From NCBI GenBank assembly GCA_963753105.1, contig CAVWBD010000011.1, positions 124,001 through 188,000 of the forward strand: a stretch of 64,000 nucleotides of DNA, in the 5' to 3' direction. The number at the start of each line of letters is the position of its first letter. Position 1 is the first letter of the stretch. Of the stretch, positions 37,147-46,186 are shown piece after piece. The translations under genes and the position numbers were made by a program. The notes under the pieces were generated by a model. The model ran no database searches. It saw nothing but the letters and a program-made list of their open reading frames with translations, and had not been told where the DNA came from. The DNA is from SZUA-36 sp963753105 (lineage in GTDB: Bacteria > Pseudomonadota > Gammaproteobacteria > Xanthomonadales > SZUA-36).

Positions 37147-37659
37147 ATGCTGCCAATTCCAGATTTCATCCGTCCCCTGGCCAAGAAGATCGTTGGCATC
37201 CCCGGCCGCCTGATACCCTACGAGGTTCAGAAGCCGGTGTTGTCCGTGGTACTCAACCAGGCCTTCCGTGAACCTTTGCAACATGGCGAACTGGATTTTC
37301 TGGAAGGGGCAAGTGTCAGGATCAGGGTTACCGACCTGTGTATTGACTGGTTGATCAGCGTGGGAAATGACAGTTTCACACCGCTGGACCGGGAATTGAA
37401 AGACGATGTCTGTATCAGCGGCGAGAGCCCGGACTTCATCCTGTTGGCAACCCGCAAGGCGGATCCCGATACCTTGTTTTTCCAGCGCAGAATCCGTATC
37501 GAAGGCGATACCGAGCTTGGCCTGGGCGTGAAGAACACCATGGACAGCATGGATTGGGACGACCTTCCCTTGCCGCTGCGCAAGCTGCTGCAGGGTATCG
37601 GCGTGGTCATAGAGGTGCTGCATCTCGATATGCCTGATGACCCACCGGGTGAAGAATAA
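37147..37659 (+). CDS. ubiT: UbiT, SCP2-domain ubiquinone accessory factor
   Basis: 170-residue SCP2 lipid-binding domain protein that carries the ubiquinone intermediates in the oxygen-independent pathway. Central features are RIRVTDLCIDWLISV, ISGESPDFILLATRKADPDTLFFQRRI and the GDTELGLGVKNTMDS motif of UbiT. ATG at 37147 gives the family length (E. coli UbiT is 174); the frame is open further upstream but would cross the FNR box. Divergent from ubiUV-ubiD. Confidence 0.9.
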   Translation: MLPIPDFIRPLAKKIVGIPGRLIPYEVQKPVLSVVLNQAFREPLQHGELDFLEGASVRIRVTDLCIDWLISVGNDSFTPLDRELKDDVCISGESPDFILLATRKADPDTLFFQRRIRIEGDTELGLGVKNTMDSMDWDDLPLPLRKLLQGIGVVIEVLHLDMPDDPPGEE

Positions 37660-37714
37660 TGGGGTCAGAGTAAAGTGCCAGAGTTCGTTACTCTGGCACT
37701 TTACTCTGACCCCA
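37660..37714. repeat. GGGGTCAG-type long hairpin, copy 2
   Basis: Two 25-base arms (37660-37684 and 37690-37714), perfectly complementary, with a five-base loop. Outer ends are TGGGGTCAGAG. It begins at the ubiT stop and lies between convergent genes, where it may also act as a terminator. Same outer sequence as the hairpin at 16484-16533. Confidence 0.85.
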
Positions 37715-37732
37715 CATATCGGTCGCCGCGGT

Positions 37733-38539
37733 CTAAGCCAGTCGTTTTGCGGTCAACACCTGGAAGTTATCAAACAGGAAGGTGTCTTTTTCTATCTCGT
37801 AGGGCTGGCCGGTGTCCTCTTCCAGGGCTTTTTCAAAGTCGAAGCCATCCCACATTTCGGTCGCATAAGGCTCGAAAACCTTGAAATAAAGACGTCCGAG
37901 TATCTCCAGGATTTTCAGCCTTGGCTTGTGGAATTCACCGAAAATGACCTTACCGCCGGGCTTTAACACCCTGTTGGCTTCTTTAATGAGCATGTGCTTC
38001 TTGTCGGAAGGCAATTCATGCGGCAGGAAAAACACCACGACGTAGTCGAATGACTGGTCTTCAAATTCAAGGTTCGTGGCATCCTGTCTGGAATAGGTGC
38101 ACAAATCGCCAAAGCGTTTCAGCTTTCTTTCGGCGTTATCGACCTCGCTCTGCATGATATCGGTCAGTACGAATTCTGCAGCGCCTTGCTTTGCGCAGCT
38201 TTCGGCTATTTTTTCGGACACGTTTCCGAACGCACAGGAAACCTGCAATATCCGCTTGCCTTCCAGCGACGGGTTCAACCGCTCTACGACCCGGCTTACC
38301 AGGTTTTTGTACTGGAATAACAAGATGGTCGATACGACGAACATGTGGTCGGTCAACTTGATGAAAAACGGGCTCTTGTAAATCCAGTAAATATGCGCCG
38401 TATCAGGGTCTGATCTGGCTGAGTTGGTCTGAATGATCAGGGATATCCGGGTCAGGACCAGAAAAAACAAACCAATCGAGGCGAGAATGACGGTAACTAC
38501 TGTGATCAGGGCTATCAGGTTTTCATTTAGGGCTGTCAT
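37733..38539 (-). CDS. RquA-like membrane-anchored methyltransferase
   Basis: 268 residues: an N-terminal membrane helix (about 8-30), then a SAM-methyltransferase fold. Motif I is ILQVSCAFGNVSEKIA; later motifs are VVVFFLPHELPSDKK, LKPGGKVIFGEFHKP and FKVFEPYATEMW. The HE after FFLP, the xxHxP near GEFHKP and the EPYA...W ending are, from memory, the arrangement seen in RquA, which converts ubiquinone to rhodoquinone for anaerobic fumarate reduction. Position beside ubiTUV-ubiD supports a quinone role. Other quinone or lipid methyltransferases remain possible. A 266-bp stretch upstream (38540-38805) shows no gene, only a small TGCCGC/GCGGCA hairpin. Confidence 0.6.
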   Translation of the reverse strand: MTALNENLIALITVVTVILASIGLFFLVLTRISLIIQTNSARSDPDTAHIYWIYKSPFFIKLTDHMFVVSTILLFQYKNLVSRVVERLNPSLEGKRILQVSCAFGNVSEKIAESCAKQGAAEFVLTDIMQSEVDNAERKLKRFGDLCTYSRQDATNLEFEDQSFDYVVVFFLPHELPSDKKHMLIKEANRVLKPGGKVIFGEFHKPRLKILEILGRLYFKVFEPYATEMWDGFDFEKALEEDTGQPYEIEKDTFLFDNFQVLTAKRLA

Positions 38540-38805
38540 GTCGTGTCACTTTGGGTGTCAGCATGAATGTATGGTTTTGGCTGGCTTGTTTTGCCAACCA
38601 AAAAAGAACATTTTTGGTTTGTGAGTTGCTCGTTTTGTAATGCCGCAAGCGGCAAGTTGTACACATCCGTTGTCTGCGTTGAAGAGCAGTAAAAACTGGC
38701 ATGCGAATTTTAAGTGTTTGGGGTTATGCAGGCAACAGAGCCCAGGGCAAAATCGCCTATTTTCAAGGCGTTTAGTGCAAGGAAATGAAGATCAGTTGAC
38801 ATGGG

Positions 38806-39655
38806 TCATGTGAGGGCCTTGACCTCTGCCAGCGTCGGGGACGACTGCGCCCCCATTTTTGTTGTCGCCAATGCCCCCACCACGCAGGCCTGCTCCAGCG
38901 CTTCCTGTGCCGGTATTCCACTGACCAGCGCGACGGTCAGTGCCGCGGTGAAGGCGTCACCGGCGCCCGTTGTATCCACTACGCTGACCCTGGGTGGCAA
39001 GGCCCTGGCAATCTCGACGCCCTGGCGGCTCAATACTGCGCCCTCGCCACCATAAGTCGTGGCCAGCAGACCCTGGTAACTGCCCAGCTCCTCACCCAGT
39101 GCACGGGCCTCGATTTCATTGACGACCAACAAATCCACGTGCTCCAGCAACTCGCGTGGTACGGGTTTGGCTGGCGCCGCATTCAGGCAGAAGAAACCGT
39201 CATCGCGGCTGGCTGCCGCCAGGATGGTCTCGAATGGAATTTCCAGCTGCGCGATGCTGGCATCGGTCGCCGGCAGTTCCAGTTGCTCTGCATCAAAGGC
39301 GGCGTTGGCGCCGGGTGCCACGACGATCTGGTTTTCTCCGTCGGCGTTGACCACGATCATGGCCAGGCCGGTGGCGTGTTCTGCGAGTGGTCTTGCAGTA
39401 GCTCAAGTTCACGCCTTCATCGCGCAAGGTGGCCAGCGCCTCTTCGGCGTTGCGGTCCTCACCGACACGTCCGACCATGTAGACCTCGGCGCCCAGGCGG
39501 TGTGCCGCCAGTGCCTGGTTGGCGCCCTTGCCGCCGGGGAAGTGCCGGACCACGGCGTTGGTCACGGTCTCGCCGGGTTGCGGGAAGTTTTCCACGCTGG
39601 CGACGAGGTCCAGGTTGATCGAGCCGATAACCGCGATTGAAATTTCAGCATTCAT
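38806..39655 (-). CDS. rbsK: Ribokinase, one frameshift
   Basis: PfkB-family sugar kinase phosphorylating ribose. About 283 residues when repaired. Start MNAEISIAVIGSINLDLVASVENFP with NFPGGKGANQALAAHRLGAEV-type motif (here HFPGGKGANQALAA) and the C-terminal DTTGAGDAFTAAL active site. The frame is lost near 39390 after NLSYCKTT and resumes as ATGLAMIVVNADGENQI. The ATG overlaps the stop of the nucleoside hydrolase gene by four bases, so hydrolysis and phosphorylation of ribose are coupled. Confidence 0.88.
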
Positions 39656-40591
39656 TGATTTAGCCTTTCTACCAACAGGTCAAAATACCCGTCCGCATCG
39701 ATCCGGTGCAGCCAGTTTACATTCCTGGGCCGGTCCGTGACGCCCCAAAAATCGACAGCGGTATGGCCCACTGTCAGCGGGGATTCGGTCTCGATCTCGA
39801 CATTGCACATTTTACCTTCGAACAATTCCGGTTTGAGCAGGTAGGCAATGGTGCAGGGATCATGCAGCGGGGCGCCTTTGCTGCCGTATTTCTTGCTATC
39901 AAAGCGGTTGAAAAATTCCATCATGCCGATGACGGCAGTGCCAACAGGTGGGCTGATGGCGCGTAACTGTTCGATCCTGTCGCGGGTCACCAGCGCCTGG
40001 TGGGTCGTATCCAGCGGTACGATGGTCAACGGACGTCCGCAGTGCAGCACGATGTGCGCGGCATCGGGGTCCACCAGCATATTGAACTCGGCGCAGGGCG
40101 AGGTATTGCCACCTTCACGCGAGGCGCCACCCATCAGCACGATCTCCCTGACCTTTGCCAGGATCGCCGGCTCCCTCGAGATAGCCTGGCCGATATTGGT
40201 CAGCGGCCCGGTCGGCACCAGCGTCACGGACTCAGGTTCCGCATGGAGCAGGGTCTCGATGATGAAATCAACCGCGTGTTGCGCCTGTAACGGCATATCG
40301 GGCTCATAAATCCCGACCCCGTCGATCCCGGTCTTGCCGTGTACATTTTCTGCGGTGATCAGTGCACGGCGCATCGGCCTGTCACAGCCGGCAAACACCG
40401 GCACCGAGGTGTTGCCGGAGATTTCACACATGATCCGTGCATTTCGCTGGGTCAACTGCAGTGGCACATTACCGGCCACCGTGGTGATGCCGAGGATGTC
40501 GAACTCATCGGGGCAGGCCAGCGCCAGTATGCAGCATCACGGCGTCGTCCTGGCCGGGGTCGCAATCGATGATGATTTTTCTTTTTGTCAT
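39652..40591 (-). CDS. Ribonucleoside hydrolase, one frameshift
   Basis: Inosine-uridine-preferring nucleoside hydrolase family; releases ribose and a base. About 313 residues when repaired. The calcium-site motif IIIDCDPGQDDAVML is at the N-terminus (ATG 40591); the frame breaks near 40525 and resumes as LALACPDEFDILGITTVAGN. Later motifs include PTGPLTNI, MGGAS, ECNMLVDPDAAH-type (here EFNMLVDPDAA) and LHDP. Paired with ribokinase for nucleoside ribose salvage. RihA, RihB and RihC cannot be told apart. Confidence 0.87.
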
Positions 40592-40783
40592 TCGGGACCA
40601 GCCCATTGTCGTGCATGGATCACGCGAGTGCTGATTCTACTGAAAGTCGGCCGCAATGTCCGGTTTGGACAATAAGCTGGTGTGAATAGCGTGCGCAAAG
40701 CTTTACCCGGCGGACGAGGTTTACAATAATGCGGGATACATGCTTTGGAATAAACAATCGGGGAAGGGAGTAAAAATAATCTC

Positions 40784-41785
40784 ATGACGCTCGCCTTCAT
40801 TGCCGTTGTAACCGGGCTCGTCCTGCTGGTCTGGAGCGCGGACCGTTTCGTGGAAGGTTCCGCCGTTACCGCCCGCCATTTCGGCATGCCCGCCCTGTTG
40901 GTCGGCATGGTGATCGTCGGCTTCGGCACCTCCTTGCCGGAGATGTTGGTTTCTGCGCTGGCTGCCTGGCAGGGACAGTCCCGGCATTGCGCTTGGCAAC
41001 GCCTACGGCTCGAACATCAGCAATATCGCCCTGATACTGGGACTCACGGCATTGATACGCCCGATCGCGTTCCAGTCGCATGGTGCTGCGCAAAGAACTT
41101 CCCATCCTCACCATTGTGACCGCGCTGGCCGCCTGGCAGCTATGCGGATCGGCGAGATTTGCCGGCTCGATGCCACGATACTGCTCGCCGTGTTCGCCGG
41201 GCTGATGGCCTGGGCCGTCTGGACAGGCTTTGCACAACAAGGACGATACATTGAGAAGCGCGGTGAGGCACACGGCTGGATATCTAGACGCCATGCCCAT
41301 CCGCCAGGCTGTCTCCCGCCTGGTGACGGGGCTGGTGTTGCTGGTCGTCAGTTCCCGGTCCTGGTCTGGGGGGCCGTGGAAATCGCGCATGGATTCGGCG
41401 TCAGCGACCTGGTCATCGGCCTGACGGTCATCGCGCTCGGTACCTCGCTGCCTGAATTGGCCTCGTCAATTGCCGCCATCCGCAAGAGGGAACACGACAT
41501 CGCCCTGGGCAACATACTGGGTTCCAACCTGTTCAATACCCTGGCCGTGGTCGGGATGCAGGTGTGACTCATCACGCCCGTGAGCGTTGGCGCCGGAGGT
41601 CCTGAGCAGGGACCTGCCGGTCATGGCCGCTTTGACCCTGTCGCTATTCATCATGGGTTACAGGTATCAGCCGACCCGGGCGAATTAACCGCATCGAGGG
41701 CGCCGTGCTGCTGGCCTGCTACCTGGCTTACATGGCCTACCTGCTCAGCACGGCTCATGTGACTACAGCGTCTTGGCATAGATGA
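40784..41785 (+). pseudogene. CaCA-type Na/Ca (or K-dependent) antiporter, several frameshifts
   Basis: YrbG-like cation/calcium exchanger, about 330 residues in its parts. Both alpha repeats are present: GFGTSLPEMLVS with GNAYGSNISNIALILG, and IALGTSLPELASSI with GNILGSNLFNTLAVVG. At least five single-base shifts separate them, in a stretch where neighbouring genes also break often, so this may be poor sequence rather than a dead gene. The end is approximate and overlaps the stop of the convergent GNAT gene. Confidence 0.7.
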
Positions 41786-42256
41786 TCTTATCGTCCCCCG
41801 GCGCAAAGAAGTCTTCCAGCCTGGCCGCCACATGGTAACCCATGCGTTCATAGAAAGCCCGGGTCGGTGCGTATTGCGCCCTGCCGGAGGTATCGAGCAT
41901 ACACCCGCTTGGCGCCGGCTATGCTGCACACGGCGTTCGACTTCCCGCAGCACCTTGCCGTCCAAGCCCCTTGCCCTGTTGTGAAGGCGTACACGGCAAT
42001 CCAGTACAGGTCATAGCTGGACTGGGTCACCGGGATAGGCCCGAAACAGGCGTAGGCCAGCAATGTTTCCGGGATTACCCGGGTGCGTCGACAAACACGA
42101 ACTGGTAACCGCTCGCGCTGCCGCGCGCCAGGGTTTCCTCCACCAATTCGACTCGCAACTTGCTGCTCTTCTGTCGGAAAAGAAGCCGGTCTCCGCTGAC
42201 CAGCATCCTTACGGCGGCCAGCATCGCCCTGCCGCGGCGCATCTACGCCATTTCAT
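41763..42256 (-). pseudogene. GNAT N-acetyltransferase, several frameshifts
   Basis: Last gene of the KamA operon. Pieces from three frames join into one acetyltransferase of about 160 residues: TGFFSD..., ELVEETLARGSASGYQFVF, YACFGPIPVTQSSYDLYWIAV, then the acetyl-CoA loop QGKGLGRQVLREVERRV and the ending APTRAFYERMGYHVAARLEDFFAPGDDK. The start codon overlaps the preceding gene's stop (TGATG). Substrate unknown; context suggests an amino acid or small peptide. Confidence 0.65.
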
Positions 42257-44055
42257 CAGCCGGTACCCCCTGGCTGTTGCACGGCGTGGCCGACGCCACG
42301 TGATGCCTTCCCAGAGGCCAGTGGAAAAAGTGGCGTGCATTGACGCCCAGGGTCTGCGTCTTGTAACCGCCTTCCTGCACGACGAGGGTTGGCAATGACG
42401 AGCTGCCGATCAAACGGCCATTCTCACGGAAGTCCTTGGCCATCAGCCGGAAACGAACCAGTGGGATCACCCTTGGCCGTATCCAGGCCAAGAGCGAGTA
42501 CGAGGAACTGCGGGTTGAACATCGCGGATACTGTCTCGAGAGCGCTCGTCAATACCTTGCGATAGCGCCTCCCCGTTGATGTTCTCGGGCAATGGCAGGT
42601 TGAGGTTGAAACCCTTGCCCTCCACGTCACCCTTTTCGTCTTCAAAACCCGAGAAATAGGGATAGGTGTAGCGCGGGTGTGCCGTGAATGGAAACCGTAT
42701 AAACATCGCGTGCGGCGGTAAAAAATGTCCTGCGCGCCGTTACCGTGGTGATAATCGATGTCCAGCATTGCGACCTTGCCTTGTTTGCTCAGATGGTGGG
42801 CCGCAATCGCTGCCGAATTGAAATAGCAAAAACCGCCAAAAGCCTCGGTGCTCCGCGTGGTGGCCAGGCGGCCTGACCAGTGCGTACGCCACGCGGCTGC
42901 CGTCCAGCAGGCATTCGACCCCGGTAAGCGCGCAATCAACCGAGCGCCGGGCAGCCTTGTAGGCATTCGAATTCAAGCGGCGTGAAGGTGTCGATGCAGT
43001 AATAACCGGCGCGTAACGGCAGTTCCTTGGGCGGCCGGGTGCGGTTGCGTGATCGGGAAAACATACGGGTAGACCGAGTTTCCGGGCGGCACGTTGGCGC
43101 AGGCTTTGCTGAGGAAACGGACAAACTCCGGCTTGTGCACTTGCTGGATGCAAGCCAGATTCCGAATTTTGCGGTGGCTGGACGGATGTGAACAACTGCG
43201 TGCGTGTCGAGTTCCGTGGTGATCGACTTGATTCGTACCGGCGCTTCGACATAACCGCGGTCTTTGACGTGGTGAATCGAGTGCTGGTCGTTGACGATCA
43301 GGGCAATTTTGCTTTGCCTGGCCCATGGTCCTCAACACGGAATCGCTTATCCTTGACATAACGGGGCTCGCGCAACCGGACCGGATGGTCCTTCACCGAG
43401 TTGGCGATCTTATCAATGTACTCGGGCGGGCAGACCTTGGCGTACTTGCGTTCCAGTATTGCCCGCATGATTTTCCGGGCTTTGTGCGCGGCCCAGCGGC
43501 TTGTCTTCCTGCCCCAGGTTGTCGAACACCAGGTAGGGCGGGTCGGTGTCGGTTTCTCTATGAGCGGCGTTTCGTATGCCGTATTCGCCAATGGGCGCGC
43601 GCCGAAACGCTCGTAAAACCGCAGTCGGGCGGCGTTTTGCGCGTCGGATGGTCTGTGTCGGGCGACAGCGCCGGGTCGTCGGGCAGGCACTCGAAAAACA
43701 AGCCGGCCACACCGAGCTGCCAGGCTTCTTCCCGGACCCGCGCGTACAGTGCGCCACCGATACCGCCGACCGGTTTCACCCCTGCCGGCACAAATATAGT
43801 CGAGGAAACAGAATTTCAGGTCGGGCGCATGCAGCAGCATCGCGAAGCCGCGCACCGTCGCATCGCCGTCTTCAGCGACCAGCAGTATAGAGCTGGAAGC
43901 GGTACTTGAGCGGGTTGGCGAGTTGCGTCGGCAACTTGGCGATATCCCTCTCGCTGAGGTCATTGAACTGCACCCTGAGCATGGCCTGCACCTGGCTGCA
44001 GGGTCTGGCGGTTGGCCGGTGTCGTGACGTCAAAGACCTTGTGGATTCGAAACAT
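42256..44055 (-). pseudogene. GNAT-histone-deacetylase-like fusion, several frameshifts
   Basis: About 600 residues when repaired. Residues 1 to about 230: GNAT fold (MFRIHKVFDVTTPANRQTL start, FAMLLHAPDLKFCFLDY, ARLRFYERFGARP). A lysine-rich linker (KARKIMRAILERKYAKVCPPEYIDKI, read in parts) leads into KIALIVNDQHSIHHVKDRGYVE and a class II HDAC/acetylpolyamine amidohydrolase domain with RPPGHHAE, GGFCYFNSAAIAAHHL, LDIDYHHGNGAQDIFY and LALGLDTAKGDPTGSF, which supply the zinc ligands. Joining the two domains needs only one extra A near 43308. The protein may acetylate and deacetylate related compounds. Many single-base shifts occur throughout. Confidence 0.65.
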
Positions 44056-44056
44056 G

Positions 44057-45113
44057 TTACATACCTCGACTTTGCATTGCCGGTTGTGGCGGACGCGAGC
44101 GGCCGATCTGCCGTCCTGCCGGCGCATTGCCGCGCAGTGCCGCATCAACGACCTGTCGATGAGCTGCCCGTGTGTCATACCGGCCTGTTGGCCGCAGCGG
44201 CAAAACCCGCGTCGCGGCTGAGACAGGGGTTGGCATTGACCTCCAGCACCCACGGAGTGGCCCTGCGTGTCGACGCGGAAGTCAACCCGGGCGTAGCCGC
44301 GTAATCCGAAGCAATCCCAGCACTTGCGGGGCCAGCAGGGCAGCGTGTTACGGAGCTCTCGGGCAGGTCCGGGAAAATACGTGGGGTCGCATGATATTCG
44401 GGTGCATCCACGTCCCACTTGGCCGCGTAGCCGACAATTTTGGGTTTGTCCGGAGGAAAGCCGACAAAGCCGATCTCCGCGATCGGCAGGACGTGGGGCT
44501 GACCGTCGATTTCGAGGGATCGCGACATTTGAATTCCCTGCCATCTACGAATTGCTCGGCAAACCATTCACCGCCATGGCTGTCCGGTGCACGATTCGAT
44601 GCGCGCCTGCGCTGCCTTGGCGCCGCTTACGACGCATCCGTCGTCCATGCCGAAAGAAGCATGCTCCCAGCGCGATTTTACGATCCAGCGAGCGATGTCG
44701 TTGTGGCTCGTTTCACCCCTGGTCAGGCAATCGGGGGTCGGGATTGCGTTCAAACGCATCCACTGCTTCGCCAACTGTTTCTGTGAACTGAGAAAAATGG
44801 CATCGCCGCTGCAGCCGGTGAAAGGAATTCCCGCCGTGCTCAGCAGCGTCGGGACAAAGTGAATCATGCGCCCGTCGCCACCGAGTGATTCGACGAGATT
44901 GAATACGCAACGCGGGCTGTAATTGCTGGATCGCAGGCCAGAGTCGCAGCCAGGTCCAGGCCCGTCTGCAGGAGCGACACGACGAGTGCCCCAGTTGACC
45001 CAGCGCTGATGTGACTTGTTCGGCCTGCGCCAGCGTGTCCAACTCATCGCTGCGTCCGTCCGTCCCGATCTGCTCATGCAAGACCAGAATGGTCGATGCG
45101 GACCGTGGCTCAT
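44057..45113 (-). pseudogene. ATP-grasp ligase B, D-Ala-D-Ala-ligase-like, several frameshifts
   Basis: About 352 residues when repaired. Starts near MSHGP, then ILVLHEQIGTDGRSDELDTLAQ; FNLVESLGGDGRMIHFVPTLL, LSTAGIPFTGCSGDAIFLSSQK and LNAIPTPD are the Ddl-type N-terminal and central domains, and WVLEVNANPCLSRDAGFAAAA is the metal-binding C-terminal motif (E and N ligands). Forms an amide bond between a carboxylate (as acyl phosphate) and an amine. Stop at 44057-44059 lies one base before the next gene's ATG. Confidence 0.68.
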
Positions 45114-45120
45114 GGCGACA

Positions 45121-46177
45121 TCATCCTCGTGCGGCTACGGCGGCCCGGTTCTGCCGAGTGCCGGCCAGGCCATGACGCTGCACGGCCGAGATCCATGATC
45201 GGCCGCCATCAGCTGCCGGTAGGTCATACCGATCTTGGTCGCCATGATCGGCAGGTCTGAATGCTCGGGGTGAATGCCAGCCAGGGGATTGACTTCGATG
45301 AAACCCGGCTTGTCCGTTCTCATCGAGCCGCACGTCCAGGCGTCCTGCATCGAGGCAACCCAGGGCGCGCCAGGCGTCCAGGGCCAGTTTTTCGACCTGG
45401 TGCCTCGAGCTTCGCCCGCCGCCAGCAGTTCGTAGCGGACGAGTTCTTCGCACTCTTCCTTGTTGCGGTACGAATAGACGTCGGAATCCGCCTGCTCGAG
45501 GAGCTTGATCTCCATCGTTGCAAGTGCGCGCGCCTGTTTCCCCGTACCGAGCATCCCGACGGTAAACTCCCGTCCGGGCAGGAACCGCTCGACCAGAACC
45601 GGCTGCTTGTATTCATGCAACAGGTGCTTGCAGACACGTTGCAACTGGGCCGTGTTGTTGATTTTCGATTGCGCATCGACGCCTTTGCCGGTGCCTTCGG
45701 CAAGCGGTTTTGCAAACAGGGGCATTGGCAGCGCCAGGTTTTTCAGATCAGCCAGGTCATGAATGACGGCGTAGTCCGGCGTGGCGACACCGGCGGCGCG
45801 CACCACGTCCTTGGTCATGCCCTTGTGCAGGGTCAGCGCGCAGGTCAGGGTGTCGGAGAATACGTAAGGCACCTGGTAGCGTCCAGCAGGGCAGGGACCT
45901 GGGCCTCGCGGCCGATACCGTGCAGGCCTTCGCATATATTGAACACCAGATCCCAGCGTTCACCCGCGACCAGGCGGGAGGCCAGTTGCTTGACGTTACC
46001 AATACGCTCGACCAGGTAGCCCAGGCTCTGCAGGGTCTGCTCAATGGCGTCGATGGTATCGGCGCGGTCAAATTCGGCCGTTTCCAGCTCGCTGTAACCC
46101 TGTTCCAGGTATGCATCGCGCAGGTCATAGGTCAGTCCCACGCGCAGACCGGGAAGATGCGAGGATTCAGTTTTCAT
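45121..46177 (-). pseudogene. ATP-grasp ligase A, D-Ala-D-Ala-ligase-like, several frameshifts
   Basis: About 352 residues when repaired, the same length as its neighbour and probably its paralogue. MKTESSHLPGLRVGLTYDLRDAYL start; WDLVFNICEGLHGIGREAQVPALLD, LTLHKGMTKDVVRAAGVATPDY, PLFAKPLAEGTGKGV (ATP loop), PVLVERFLPGREFTVGMLG and GFIEVNPLAGIHPEHSDLPIMA (metal site). The EGT-G-KG and EVNPL motifs show an active ATP-grasp site. It follows kamA by nine bases and precedes ligase B by seven. Confidence 0.72.
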
Positions 46178-46186
46178 GGCTATCCT

